Positions 48,245 through 56,957 of a stretch of DNA of 64,000 bases are shown in pieces (position 1 is the first letter of the stretch; each line of letters begins with the position of its first letter). Source of the stretch: Streptomyces sp. NBC_01294 (lineage in GTDB: Bacteria; Actinomycetota; Actinomycetes; Streptomycetales; Streptomycetaceae). A program made the position numbers and the translations under genes. The stretch lies in NCBI RefSeq assembly GCF_035917235.1, contig NZ_CP108423.1:5547501-5611500 (forward strand), written 5' to 3'. The notes beneath the pieces are model-generated. The model saw only the letters and a program-made list of their open reading frames with translations, searched no databases and was not told the DNA's origin.

Positions 48245-48610
48245 ATGACGGCCACGACACGGGAGCAGGCGCCCGTCGCCTTCGACACCGACGGAGCGGA
48301 ACTGCGCACGCGCGAGATCGGCGGGGACTTCACCGTCGCGTTCGTGCGGTTCGACAAGGGCGTGGACATGAGCCCGGCGTTCAAGGGGCTGCCGGACGAT
48401 CTGTGCACGTGCCCGCACTGGGGCTACGTACTCAAGGGCAAGGTCAAGATGCACACCAGGGACGGCGACACGCTCTACTCGGCCGGCGAGGCCTTCTACT
48501 GGGCACCCGGCCACGCCCCGGAGGCCGTCGAGGACACCGAGTACATCGACTTCTCGCCGACGGCGGAGTTCGACGCGGTGGTCAAGCACGTGGCGGCCCA
48601 GCTGGCCTGA
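48245..48610 (+). CDS. Cupin-domain protein
   Basis: A 121-residue single-domain cupin. The beta-barrel motifs are CPHWGYVLKGKVKMHTRDGD and AGEAFYWAPGHAPEAVEDTEYIDFSP. The first motif keeps one His and the second has another, so a metal site is possible. No enzymatic assignment can be made. GGAGGAG is placed five bases before the ATG. It is convergent with the kinase gene, with a GGACGG/CCGTCC hairpin at 48621-48641 between them. Confidence 0.8.
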   Translation: MTATTREQAPVAFDTDGAELRTREIGGDFTVAFVRFDKGVDMSPAFKGLPDDLCTCPHWGYVLKGKVKMHTRDGDTLYSAGEAFYWAPGHAPEAVEDTEYIDFSPTAEFDAVVKHVAAQLA

Positions 48611-48620
48611 ACCGCCACCC

Positions 48621-48641
48621 GGACGGTGCCCCCGCCCGTCC
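48621..48641. terminator. Bidirectional terminator between cupin and kinase genes
   Basis: GGACGG and CCGTCC with a 9-nt loop in the short gap between two convergent stop codons. Confidence 0.5.
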
Positions 48642-50090
48642 CTAGAACGCCCCGGGGTGGATCTGCTCGCGCGTCGCGATGTACTGCTGGCGCACCGCCT
48701 GCCAGGCCGGGAACTCCTCGCCGGGCTCGAAGACCTGCGCCGCGGGGGCCGGCCAGTGCGGCGGCGTGTGCGGAGCGTGCGTGCCCTGCGCCACGCCGAG
48801 CGCCCAGGCCGCCTGACGGGCCGCGCCCAGCGCCGCGTAGTCGGCCGGCGCCGGTACGACGATCTGCGTCCCGAACAGCCCCGGTGCGGCGGCTTGTACG
48901 GCGGGCAGCTCGGCCGCCGCGCCCAGCAGGAACACCCGGCGGATCTCGACCCCGCGCGAGCGCAGCACGTCCAGCGCGTCCACCAGCCCGCACAGCATGC
49001 CCTCGAAGGCGGCCCGGGCCACGTGCTCCGGCTTCATCGAGTCCCGGCGCAGCCCCGTCAGGGTCCCGGCGGCGTGCGGCAGGTTCGGCGTCCGCTCACC
49101 CTCCAGGTAGGGCAGGAGTACGAGGCCGTGCGCCCCCGGCGTCGACTTCAGCGCGAGCGCGGACAGCCCCTCCAGATCGGTGCCGAGCAGCTCGGCGGTG
49201 CCGCGCAGGGCCCGTACGGCATTGGAGGTGTTCACGACCGGCAGGTGCATGCCGGTGGCGTCGGCCAGGGAGGTGATCAGCCCGCCCGGCTCCGACAGCG
49301 CCTCGTGGTGCACCGCCATCACCGAACCGGAGGCACCGAGCGAGACCACCGCGTCGCCGGGGCCCAGCCCCAGCCCGAGCGCGGCGGCCATCGTCTCGCC
49401 GGTGCCGGCGGATATCAGCAGCCCCTCGGGCGTGGTCCCGGCGGCGTCGGCCGGGCCGAGCACCTCGGGCAGCAGCGCCCGGTGCCCGAGCGCCAGCTCG
49501 ACCAGGTCGGGCCGCCAGGCTCCGGCGGCGGCCGACCAGTAGCCGGTACCGGAGGCGCCACCGCGGTCGGTGGTCCGCCGGGCCGGGCGGCCCAGCAGCT
49601 GCCAGACCAGCCAGTCGTGCGGGGACATCAGCACGGCCACCCGGCGGGCCGCCTCGGGCTCGGTGCGGGCCAGCCAGGCCAGCTTCGCGATCGGCTGAGA
49701 GGCCTGCGGGACCGAGCCCACCGCCTCGGCCCACGCCTGCCGGCCGCCGAACGCCTCGATCAGGTCGGCGGCGGCGACCTGCCCGCGCTTGTCGTTGCCG
49801 ACCAGGGCCGGACGCACCAGCCCGCCCTGCGGGTCCAGCGGCAGCAGGCCGTGCTGCTGTGCGGAGACCCCTATGGCCTGGACCCCTTCGAGGAGCCCGC
49901 CGCCGGCGGCCTCGCCGAGCGAGAGCAGCCAGGCCTGTGGATCGGTCTCGTGGGGGTGCGCGCCGTCGGGTTCGCCCGTGGGCTGCGGATGGGGTGCGTA
50001 CCCCTGGCGCAGCACGGCGCCGGTCTCGGTGTCACAGACGACTATGCGTGTGAAGGCGGAAGAACTGTCCAGCCCGGCGACTATCCCCAT
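48642..50090 (-). CDS. FGGY-family carbohydrate kinase (xylulokinase-like)
   Basis: A 482-residue sugar kinase with the actin/hexokinase fold. Features are GLDSSSAFTRIVVCDTETG near the start, GVSAQQHGLLPLD, the adenosine/phosphate loops SLGASGSVMAV and FLLGAAAELPAVQ, and the C-terminal YAALGAARQAAWALG. The pattern fits D-xylulose or related ketose kinases, but substrate choice is not certain. The ATG at 50090 is selected (MGIVAGLD); an upstream start at 50126 lacks support. Promoter CAGAAT lies seven bases before it. Confidence 0.87.
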   Translation of the reverse strand: MGIVAGLDSSSAFTRIVVCDTETGAVLRQGYAPHPQPTGEPDGAHPHETDPQAWLLSLGEAAGGGLLEGVQAIGVSAQQHGLLPLDPQGGLVRPALVGNDKRGQVAAADLIEAFGGRQAWAEAVGSVPQASQPIAKLAWLARTEPEAARRVAVLMSPHDWLVWQLLGRPARRTTDRGGASGTGYWSAAAGAWRPDLVELALGHRALLPEVLGPADAAGTTPEGLLISAGTGETMAAALGLGLGPGDAVVSLGASGSVMAVHHEALSEPGGLITSLADATGMHLPVVNTSNAVRALRGTAELLGTDLEGLSALALKSTPGAHGLVLLPYLEGERTPNLPHAAGTLTGLRRDSMKPEHVARAAFEGMLCGLVDALDVLRSRGVEIRRVFLLGAAAELPAVQAAAPGLFGTQIVVPAPADYAALGAARQAAWALGVAQGTHAPHTPPHWPAPAAQVFEPGEEFPAWQAVRQQYIATREQIHPGAF

Positions 50091-50187
50091 GTGGTGAATT
50101 CTGCCGCACGCGGGGCCGGTATCCACCGCTCCGGAGCCCCCGGAACCTCACAGGTCCCGTGGGCCCCATCGCGCGGACCTGTGTGCC

Positions 50188-50490
50188 TCAGGTGTTGCTG
50201 GTGCCCCATTCGTCGTCGGCGCCGCCGCCGACCCGGCCGCGCAGCCCCCGGACCCGCCCGGCGAGCGAGTCCGGTACGGCGTCGCCGACCTTCGCGCTCA
50301 CGACGGCGAAGGCCTTCCCGGCGTACTCGCGCCCGGTGTGGCCCGCGGTCTCGGCGGCGTTGCGCACCGCAGGGTTCTGCGCGATCTCCCGCGCGGACTT
50401 CTTCAGCTTCTCGTAGCGCTCGCGTCCGGCCCGGGTTCCGAGCACGTACCCGAGGGCCAGTCCGACCACGAACGTGACCTTGTACCGCAT
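50188..50490 (-). CDS. YtxH-like small membrane protein
   Basis: A 100-residue protein with one N-terminal membrane segment (VTFVVGLALGYVLGTRAG) followed by a Lys/Arg/Glu-rich helical stretch (RERYEKLKKSAREIAQNP), which matches the YtxH-like layout. The C-terminal part is Gly/Arg-rich. The role is unknown; relatives are stress-induced. The ATG at 50490 has AAGGGTGG ahead; a GTG at 50499 would add three residues. Confidence 0.75.
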   Translation of the reverse strand: MRYKVTFVVGLALGYVLGTRAGRERYEKLKKSAREIAQNPAVRNAAETAGHTGREYAGKAFAVVSAKVGDAVPDSLAGRVRGLRGRVGGGADDEWGTSNT

Positions 50491-50635
50491 GCCTGCCACC
50501 CTTCGTCGTGTGGTGCCCGGCCTGCTGGCGATACCGATTGGCGGAGCACCCCCCTGCTTGCGCTAATCTATGACTCGCAACGGGCACTCGCCCCCCGGCA
50601 AGGCCGGAGGTGGGCTGTTCGATGCACCGCAGCAA

Positions 50636-50708
50636 TCCCCTGTAGCTCAATTGGCAGAGCAGCCGGCTGTTAACCGGCAGGTTACTGGTTCGAGTCCAGT
50701 CGGGGGAG
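50636..50708 (+). tRNA. tRNA-Asn (GUU)
   Basis: A 73-nt cloverleaf: acceptor TCCCCTG with CGGGGGA, D arm TAGCTCAATTGGCAGAGCA, anticodon stem GCCGG with loop CTGTTAA giving GTT, and T arm around TGGTTCGAGTCCA. No encoded CCA. Confidence 0.97.
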
Positions 50709-50713
50709 CGCGG

Positions 50714-50786
50714 TCCCCTGTAGCTCAATTGGCAGAGCATTCGGCTGTTAACCGGAGGGTTGCTGGTTCGAGTCCAGCCGGGGGAG
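50714..50786 (+). tRNA. tRNA-Asn (GUU), second copy
   Basis: Five bases after the first copy. It has the same acceptor, D and anticodon loop, but the anticodon stem (TTCGG/CCGGA) and T stem (GCTGG/CCAGC) differ by several bases. Transcribed in tandem and ended by a hairpin. Confidence 0.97.
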
Positions 50787-50796
50787 CAAGGAAGAG

Positions 50797-50830
50797 GAAG
50801 AGGGCCCCTACGGGGTCCTCTTCTTTTCTT
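50797..50830 (+). terminator. Terminator after the tRNA-Asn pair
   Basis: GAAGAGGGCCCC pairs with GGGGTCCTCTTC (one G-T) around TAC, followed by TTTTCTTT, a classical rho-independent shape. Confidence 0.9.
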
Positions 50831-50977
50831 TGCCGCCTCTTCCGGGAACCGGGCAGCCCTCAGCGCGGTCTCTCTGAACAGGCGAAGCCGATCATGCGAG
50901 GCATCCGAGGCAGGAGATCGTATGAGCGGCTATGCTGCGGCAGACGGCGCGCACACGTGTACGCGCCACGCCGTGAA

Positions 50978-51051
50978 GGGGCGGTAGCTCAGCCGGTTAG
51001 AGCAGCGGACTCATAATCCGTCGGCCGTGGGTTCGAGTCCCACCCGCCCCA
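50978..51051 (+). tRNA. tRNA with CAU anticodon (tRNA-Ile2 or elongator tRNA-Met)
   Basis: A 74-nt cloverleaf: acceptor GGGGCGG with CCGCCCC, discriminator A, anticodon loop CTCATAA, T loop TTCGAGT. CAT can be elongator Met or the lysidine-modified Ile2; the identity depends on modification by TilS. No initiator features (the GGG/CCC anticodon stem pairs) are present. Confidence 0.93.
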
Positions 51052-51055
51052 CTGC

Positions 51056-51091
51056 AAGCCGCAGGTGCAGAAACGATCGCACCTGCGGCTT
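51056..51091 (+). terminator. Terminator after the CAU tRNA
   Basis: A perfect 13-bp stem AAGCCGCAGGTGC with its complement, 10-nt loop and a short T run. It also lies at the 3' side of the convergent YbdK-type gene. Confidence 0.85.
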
Positions 51092-51117
51092 TGGCGTGTT
51101 CCGGATCACTTGCGGGC

Positions 51118-52275
51118 TTAGAAGTCCTCCGTTTCGTCCGCGAGATGGCGCAGTACGTCCGTCAGGTCCTGGCGGCGGGCGTACGCCACGCGCTGGCGGT
51201 GGGCGCCCGAGCCGTCGCGCAGCAGGCGGGCCAGGTTCTTGGCCGCGTGGTCCAGGTCGCCCGAGGCGGCCAGTTCCGGGGCGACCAGGTCCAGCAGGGC
51301 CTCCGCGAGGTCCGCCGCGGGGAGCTCCGCCCCCGTGTACGGGTCCAGCCCGAAGCCCTCCAGCCCGTCGTGGGCCGCCCGCCAGCGCGCGAGGCGCAGT
51401 ACCTCGTCCCGTACGGCCGGCTCCGGGCGCTGCTCCTCGATCTCGTGCAGGGCCGTGGCCACCAGTGCGCGGGCCAGTTCGGCCTGGAGGATGGCCGAGT
51501 CGATGTCCGGGGACATGTCGGGCGCCCGGATCTCGAGCGTCGGCCAGTGCCCGGAGGGGCGCAGGTCCCAATAGACCATCTTGGTGTCCAGGGCCGCCCC
51601 GGAGCCGAGCAGGGTCTGCACCGAGCGCCGGAAGTGGGCCGTGGACGCGTGGTGCGGAGGCAGACCCGCCGAGGGCCAGCCCGACCAGGCCATCGCCCGC
51701 CAGCTGGCATGACCGGTGTCACGGCCGCCCCAGAACGGCGAGTTGGCGGCCAGCGCGATCAGCGTGGGCAGCCAGGGTCTGATCCGGTTGGACACGGCCA
51801 CCGCCGTGTCCACGTCGAGCGTGCCGATGTGGATGTGGCGGCCGCAGCTGACCAGCGTGTCGGTGAGCGCGCCGAAGCGGCGGTGCTGCTCGCGCTGGCG
51901 CGGCTCGTCGTCGGTCAGGTGCAGCGGCCCCTCCACGGCGACGACCGGCGAGGGCGCGGCCAGCAGCCGGCAGCCGTGGGCGCGGGCCGCCCGGCCGAGG
52001 GTGCGCCGCAGGGCGGCGAGCTCCGTGCGCAGCGAAGCCGCCGAGTGGGCTATCGGGGTGGAAATCTCCACCTGGTAGCGGGTGCCCTCGGGGTGCAGCT
52101 CGCCCGGCAGGCCGCCGGCCGTCGCGAGGACCAGCGGGGCGGCGGGGGACACCCGGAAGGTGCGGGCGTCGACGAGCAGGAACTCCTCCTCGACGCCGAC
52201 GGTGAGGGGGACGGTGGTGTGCACCGTTTTCTGCGTGGTGCCGGTGCTCGTGGTGCTGTTGCCAGGTTCGATCAC
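51118..52275 (-). CDS. YbdK-family carboxylate-amine ligase (glutamate-cysteine ligase type 2)
   Basis: A 385-residue ATP-dependent ligase of the GCS2 group. It shows LTVGVEEEFLLVDARTF at the ATP/Mg site, YQVEISTPI, CGRHIHIGTLD and the YWDLRPSGHWPTLEIRAPDM block. Family members ligate glutamate to cysteine or to unknown amines. The GTG at 52275 is preceded by GGAGG at six bases. It is transcribed away from an MFS gene. Confidence 0.85.
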   Translation of the reverse strand: MIEPGNSTTSTGTTQKTVHTTVPLTVGVEEEFLLVDARTFRVSPAAPLVLATAGGLPGELHPEGTRYQVEISTPIAHSAASLRTELAALRRTLGRAARAHGCRLLAAPSPVVAVEGPLHLTDDEPRQREQHRRFGALTDTLVSCGRHIHIGTLDVDTAVAVSNRIRPWLPTLIALAANSPFWGGRDTGHASWRAMAWSGWPSAGLPPHHASTAHFRRSVQTLLGSGAALDTKMVYWDLRPSGHWPTLEIRAPDMSPDIDSAILQAELARALVATALHEIEEQRPEPAVRDEVLRLARWRAAHDGLEGFGLDPYTGAELPAADLAEALLDLVAPELAASGDLDHAAKNLARLLRDGSGAHRQRVAYARRQDLTDVLRHLADETEDF

Positions 52276-52518
52276 TACGCCTCCCTGGACATACGAGTCT
52301 TTTCATCATGAGCTGAACACGAGGTGAGGAGCGCACGTCGAATCAGTCAAATGTCCGGTGATAGTGGCGAGTTACCGGCAAAGGGCCACCCGCGGCGCGA
52401 TCCCCGGGCCGCATGGGGCGAGTGGTGCGGGAGGGGGGAGCCGCGGACCGGGACGGCCGGCGGGGCGGACCGCCGCAGGGCCGTCGGGGCGGGCCCCGGC
52501 CGCCGGAGGGCCGGTGGT

Positions 52519-52524
52519 TATCAT
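52519..52524 (+). promoter_or_regulatory. -10 box of leaderless MFS promoter
   Basis: TATCAT five bases before the GTG at 52530. Confidence 0.4.
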
Positions 52525-52529
52525 CCGGG

Positions 52530-53789
52530 GTGACCCGTACCGCCGAGCCCACCCGACCCAAGCGGCGCATATTCGCCGACCTCACGCCGCTCGCCTCCGT
52601 GGACTACCGGCGGCTGTGGATCGGCGGCACCATCTCCTGGGTCGGCCAGGCGATGACCGCCCTCGCGATCTCGCTCCAGGTCTACGACATCACCCGGTCC
52701 AGCTTCTCCGTCGGGCTCGTCGGCCTCTTCTCGCTCGTCCCGCTCGTCGTCTTCGGGCTCTACGGCGGTGCCATCGCCGACACCGTGGACCGGCGCAAGC
52801 TTGGCCTCTACAGCTCCCTCGGCGCCGCCGCGCTGTCGGTCGCGCTCGCCGGGGCCGCACTGCTCGACTACCACCGGGTCTGGTTCCTGTACGCCATCGT
52901 CGCGCTCCAGGCGGTGTGCGGGGCGCTCACCGGGCCGGCGCGGTCCGCCATGATCCCCAGGCTGCTGCCGGCCGAGCAGCTGCCCGCCGCCAACGCCCTG
53001 AACTCCGTGACCATGACCTTCGGGACGATGGTCGGCCCCGCACTGGGCGGGCTGATCGTCGCCCTCGGGGGCTACCAGGCGGCGTACCTGATCGACGCGG
53101 TGACCTTCTCCGCCGCCCTCTACGCGATGTGGCGGCTGCCGTCGATGAAACCCGACCGCGCCGACGAGGCGCGGGGCCGGGCCTCCGTCGTCGACGGGCT
53201 GCGCTTCCTCGGGACCCGGCCCAACATCCGGATGACCTTCTTCACCGACATGGCCGCCATGGTGCTGGCGCAGCCCAAGGCGCTGTTCCCGGCCATCGCC
53301 GTGCTCTGGTACGGCGGCGACGCGAAGACGGTCGGCCTGATGGTGGCCGCGATCGCCGCCGGGGCGCTGCTGGGCGGGCTGTTCTCCGGCTGGCAGGGCC
53401 GCATCCGGCGGCACGGGCTGGCGATCCTGCTCTCCGTGGCCGGCTGGGGAGCGGCCATGGCCGCGTTCGGACTCACCCGGAACCTGTGGCTCGGGTTGTT
53501 CTTCCTGGCCCTGGCCGGGTGCGCGGACACCGTCTCGATGGTGTTCCGCACCACCATGCTCCAGGCCGCCACCCCCGACGAGATGCGCGGCCGCCTACAG
53601 GGCGTCTTCATCGTGGTCGTCGCGGGCGGGCCCCGGCTCGGCGACTTCCTCGCCGGGACCGCCGCCGACCTGACCTCCCCGGGCGTGGCCGTCACGGGCG
53701 GCGGGCTGGCCTGTGTGCTCGTGCTGTGCCTGCTCGCGCTGCGGTGGCGGAACTTCGCCCGGTACGACGCGCGGTCCCCGCAGGCGTAG
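52530..53789 (+). CDS. MFS transporter, EntS/MFS_3-like
   Basis: A 419-residue permease with 12 predicted helices. The family blocks LWIGGTISWVGQAMTALAI, YGGAIADTVDRRKLGLYSS (motif A), VCGALTGPARSAMIPRLLP and TTMLQAATPDEMRGRLQGV are those of enterobactin-exporter-like MFS_3 proteins. The substrate is unknown. The GTG start (VTRTAEPTRPKRR) follows a TATCAT -10 box and agrees with family N-termini; the frame is open to 52413. Confidence 0.88.
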   Translation: MTRTAEPTRPKRRIFADLTPLASVDYRRLWIGGTISWVGQAMTALAISLQVYDITRSSFSVGLVGLFSLVPLVVFGLYGGAIADTVDRRKLGLYSSLGAAALSVALAGAALLDYHRVWFLYAIVALQAVCGALTGPARSAMIPRLLPAEQLPAANALNSVTMTFGTMVGPALGGLIVALGGYQAAYLIDAVTFSAALYAMWRLPSMKPDRADEARGRASVVDGLRFLGTRPNIRMTFFTDMAAMVLAQPKALFPAIAVLWYGGDAKTVGLMVAAIAAGALLGGLFSGWQGRIRRHGLAILLSVAGWGAAMAAFGLTRNLWLGLFFLALAGCADTVSMVFRTTMLQAATPDEMRGRLQGVFIVVVAGGPRLGDFLAGTAADLTSPGVAVTGGGLACVLVLCLLALRWRNFARYDARSPQA

Positions 53790-53960
53790 CCGCCGGGACC
53801 GCTGGGCAGGGCCGGTTGGCTGCGCCGCTCGGTCCGGGCCGGGGGGACGATCGCGCCGCGCCCGGGCGCGCGCCGGGGGCCGGAGGACCGGGCCTCGTTG
53901 CGTTCGGCACCCTGCGGGGATCACCCCGACACACACCCGCCCCGGTCGCAATCGGCCCGG

Positions 53961-54323
53961 CTACGCCTCCACCGGCTCCCGGGTGCGGTCGCCGCCCGCG
54001 GAGCCGGTGTTGACGGTGCCGGCCGGCTCGAACAGCAGGATCTGCGCCTCCTCGTCCGCCGACGGGCAGTGCTCCACCCCGCGGGGGACGACGTACATCT
54101 CGCCCGGGCCCAGGACCACGTCCCCGTCGCGCAGGCCGATCGTCAGCGTGCCGCCGACGACCAGGAACAGCTCGTCGGTGTCCTCGTGGGTGTGCCAGAC
54201 GAACTCGCCCTGCAGCCGGGCGAGCTTGACCTCGTAGTCGTTCACGCGGGCGATGCGGCGAGGGGCCCACTGCTCGGTGAAGCCGGCCAGCTTGTCGGAG
54301 ATGTTGACCTTGTGTGTCGTCAT
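53961..54323 (-). CDS. Cupin-domain protein
   Basis: A 120-residue cupin. Motif 1 is VWHTHEDTDELFLVVGGTLTIGLRDG with two His and a Glu, motif 2 PGEMYVVPRGVEHCPSADEEA with a further His, so a metal ion is probably bound. It is divergent from the AraC gene 48 bp away, which probably regulates it. Function otherwise unknown. Confidence 0.85.
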   Translation of the reverse strand: MTTHKVNISDKLAGFTEQWAPRRIARVNDYEVKLARLQGEFVWHTHEDTDELFLVVGGTLTIGLRDGDVVLGPGEMYVVPRGVEHCPSADEEAQILLFEPAGTVNTGSAGGDRTREPVEA

Positions 54324-54359
54324 GTGGACAGCCTGGCGGCCCGCCCGCGGATGGTCTTG

Positions 54360-54365
54360 TACGTT
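54360..54365 (+). promoter_or_regulatory. -10 box of leaderless araC-type promoter
   Basis: TACGTT six bases before the ATG at 54372. Confidence 0.4.
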
Positions 54366-54371
54366 CCTGAC

Positions 54372-55208
54372 ATGGCCGCGATACGTCCGCGCAGCACCGT
54401 CTCCGCCTGGAAGCCGTCGGTGCCGGGCATCGCCGAGGTCTTCCACGCCCGCTTCACCGAGCACGCGTACCCGGCCCATGTGCACGACACCTGGGCACTG
54501 ATGATCGTGGACGGCGGGCGGGTGGACTTCGCGCTCGACCGGGAACGGCACGGCGCCGGGGTGTCGGACCAGGTCATCCTGCTGCCGCCCGGGGTGGTCC
54601 ACGACGGGCGGACCGTGACCGAGGCGGGTTTCCGCAAGCGCGTGCTGTACCTGGACACCTCGGTCCTGCCGGAGCGGCTCACCGGAGCCGCCGTCGACGC
54701 CCCGCTGCTGGCCGATCCCGTGCTGCGCGAGCGCGTGCACGGACTGCATCTGGCGCTCGCGCTCGGGGAGGGGGATTCCCTCGAGGCCCAGTCGCGGCTG
54801 GCCTTCGTACGGGAGCGGCTGCACCGGTGGCTGACGGGACGTGAGGCGCCGGCGGACGGCCCGTCGGGCCGGGAGGCCGCCGTACGGCTGCGGGAGCTGC
54901 TCGACGCGCGGGTGACCGAGGGGATCACGCTGGAGGAGGCGTCGGCCGAGCTGGGGCGCGCACTCGGGGGCCGCGCCCATCCCACGCAGCTGATCCGGAG
55001 CTTCCGGACGGCGTACGGGCTGCCGCCGCACGCCTACCTCACCGGGCGCCGGGTCGAGACGGCGCGGCGGCTGCTGCTGACGGGGGTCCGGCCGGCCGAG
55101 GCGGCCGTGGCGGCGGGGTTCTACGACCAGGCGCACCTGACCCGGCACTTCGGGCGGCACGTCGGGATCAGCCCGGCGCGGTACGCCCGGTCGGGCTGTA
55201 CTCGCTGA
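54372..55208 (+). CDS. AraC-family transcriptional regulator
   Basis: A 278-residue activator-type regulator. The N-terminal half is an AraC-ligand/cupin-like sensor domain (HAYPAHVHDTWALMIVDGG, VILLPPGVVHDG), and the C-terminal 110 residues hold two helix-turn-helices ending in AAVAAGFYDQAHLTRHFGRHVGISPARYAR. Unusually, the first HTH is weak (TLEEASAELGRALGGRAHPTQL). It is divergent from the cupin gene. Confidence 0.88.
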   Translation: MAAIRPRSTVSAWKPSVPGIAEVFHARFTEHAYPAHVHDTWALMIVDGGRVDFALDRERHGAGVSDQVILLPPGVVHDGRTVTEAGFRKRVLYLDTSVLPERLTGAAVDAPLLADPVLRERVHGLHLALALGEGDSLEAQSRLAFVRERLHRWLTGREAPADGPSGREAAVRLRELLDARVTEGITLEEASAELGRALGGRAHPTQLIRSFRTAYGLPPHAYLTGRRVETARRLLLTGVRPAEAAVAAGFYDQAHLTRHFGRHVGISPARYARSGCTR

Positions 55209-55476
55209 AGGTGGGGCGCGGGGACACTCCGACGGCCGGGGCCGTCGCGCGGCTGCCGCTGCTGACGGACGGCGCCGGCGCAGCAGGTGACGCGGCTGTA
55301 CCGGGTGGATGTGAGGGTGCCTGCGCGGGTGCCTGCGGGGCGGCGTTAGAGGGCCGGGGCCGGGGCCGGGCGGGGCCTGGGCCGAGTTGGGCCTGGGCCG
55401 AGTCGGGTCCGGGTCGGGTGAGGCGCGGGGGTGAGGTGCGGCGCCGTAGCCGGGGCGCTGCCCCGGACCCCGCGCC
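55209..55476. other. Gap after AraC gene with dispersed repeat copy
   Basis: Contains a G-rich tract (GGCCGGGGC/GGGCCTGGGCCGAG repeats, 55350-55410) and the first bases of a dispersed repeat copy, GCGCTGCCCCGGACCCCGC then GCCTCAAACGCC from 55469. No gene is evident. Confidence 0.5.
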
Positions 55477-55550
55477 TCAAACGCCGGCGGGGCTGGATGG
55501 GGCGGCCGGGCTGGGTGTGGTGGGAGGGCTGGGTGTGGTGGGAGGGACGA
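55469..55550. repeat. Dispersed repeat copy plus 18-bp tandem at 3' end of carboxyl transferase gene
   Basis: One copy of GCCTCAAACGCCGGCGGGGCTG is followed by two GCTGGGTGTGGTGGGAGG units (18 bp). They encode PPTTPS twice in the gene's C-terminal tail. Confidence 0.75.
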
Positions 55551-56877
55551 TGCCGCGGGCTACGCCCAGGGAGACCAGGTCCTGGGGGCGGATGCGGAGT
55601 TGGTCCGCCGTGGCCGGGGCGGCCGACGGGGGGCGCTTGAGGATGGCCGCCGCCAGTTCCGGGGCGATGACCGAGAAGTAGCTGTCCGGGGTGACCCAGG
55701 TGTTCCCCGGCGCGGCCAGCGCGAGGGCGCCGCCCGAGCCGCCCTCGCCGATCAGCAGGGTGGTGACGGGGACGGCCGCCCCGGCCACCGCCGCGAAGGT
55801 GTCCGCGATGGCCGCGCCCGCGCCCGCGTGTTCGGCGGCGGCGTCGTTGGCCGCGCCGGGGGTGTCCACCAGGGTGAGCACGGGGATGCCGAGCCGGTCC
55901 GCGAGGCGGATGACGCGGGCGGCCGTACGGTAGCCCGCCGGGCGGGTGGCCGTGCCGCACTGGGCGGCGTACGCCACGGCCCGGCCCTCGCGCAGCCCGA
56001 ATCCGCACAGCATGCCGGGGTCGGTGCCGCCCGCCCGGTCACCGGAGAGGTGCAGGCGCAGCTCGAAGTACGCGTCCAGGTACGCCTCGGCGCGCGGCCG
56101 GTCCGGGTGGCGGGCCTGACGGACGGCGTCCCAGCCGGTGGCCGGAGGCCGTACGTCGGCCAGCGCGGCCGGGGGCTCGACGGGCCCGGCCGGCCGGGGC
56201 GCGGCCAGCACGCGGAGCCAGTCGGCGAGGGTGCCGGGCAGGTGCGCGGCGGGGGCCACGGCGTCCACGTGGCCGGCGGCGTACTGGCCCTCGGCGCAGT
56301 AGGCCGCCGGGTCCGCGTCCGCCGGGCGCACCCGGGAGCCGGCGAACCCGACCTGGGCTCCGGGCAGCGCGAGGACGACGTCGGCCCCGGCCCCGAGGGT
56401 GGCCCAGCCGCCGCCGGTGGTCGGATCGCGCAGGACGGCGACCTGGGGGAGCCCCGCGGCCCGGGTCAGGACGCTCTGGCGGGCCACGCGCTGAAGCTGG
56501 GTCAGCGCGAGCATGCCCTCCTGCATCCGGGAGCCGCCGGTGGCGATCAGCGAGACGAGGGGGAGGCGCTGCTCGCGGGCGTGCGTGTACGCGGCTTCGA
56601 GCCGGTCGCCGGTGCGCCGGCCGAGCGAGCCTCCGAGGAAACCGAACTCGAAGGAGATCACGGCGGCTTCGCGGCCGCCGATGCGGGCGGTGCCGGTGAC
56701 GACGGACTCCTGCTCGCCGGTGCGTTCGGCGGCGCGGGCGCGGGAGGCGTCGTAGCCGGTCCAGGCGAGGGGGCCGTCGGGGGTGGACTCCCGTTGGGGG
56801 GTGGGGAGTTCGGTGAAGCTGCCGGGGTCGGTCACGGAGGCGATGGCCGCGCGGGCCGAGAGGCGGGTCGTCGTCAC
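55477..56877 (-). CDS. Acyl-CoA carboxyl transferase (AccD/AccA-fused type)
   Basis: A 466-residue protein with both halves of the biotin-dependent carboxyl transferase fold. The N-half has FEFGFLGGSLGRRTGDRLEAA and SLIATGGSRMQEG; the C-half has VLTLVDTPGAANDAAAEHAG and LIGEGGSGGALALA, the oxyanion Gly pair. It would transfer CO2 from biotin to acetyl- or propionyl-CoA. There is no zinc ribbon as in E. coli AccD. The last 25 residues (PPTTPSPPTTPSPAAPSS) come from repeat DNA. Confidence 0.87.
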   Translation of the reverse strand: MTTTRLSARAAIASVTDPGSFTELPTPQRESTPDGPLAWTGYDASRARAAERTGEQESVVTGTARIGGREAAVISFEFGFLGGSLGRRTGDRLEAAYTHAREQRLPLVSLIATGGSRMQEGMLALTQLQRVARQSVLTRAAGLPQVAVLRDPTTGGGWATLGAGADVVLALPGAQVGFAGSRVRPADADPAAYCAEGQYAAGHVDAVAPAAHLPGTLADWLRVLAAPRPAGPVEPPAALADVRPPATGWDAVRQARHPDRPRAEAYLDAYFELRLHLSGDRAGGTDPGMLCGFGLREGRAVAYAAQCGTATRPAGYRTAARVIRLADRLGIPVLTLVDTPGAANDAAAEHAGAGAAIADTFAAVAGAAVPVTTLLIGEGGSGGALALAAPGNTWVTPDSYFSVIAPELAAAILKRPPSAAPATADQLRIRPQDLVSLGVARGIVPPTTPSPPTTPSPAAPSSPAGV

Positions 56878-56957
56878 GGGGTCACCCTAGGGGGTGTCGT
56901 GCCGGGCGGGCAGGGCGGTGTGGGTGGGCGGGGGAGGGCCGGGGAGGGCGTGGCGGG

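Noticed and set aside
50636..51051. tRNA cluster as an integration site of a mobile element
   Set aside because: No integrase, no duplicated tRNA 3' end and no change in composition around it.
55211..55681. Plus-strand open frame after the AraC gene
   Set aside because: Gly/Arg-rich low-complexity translation of G tracts and repeat DNA that overlaps the carboxyl transferase gene on the other strand.
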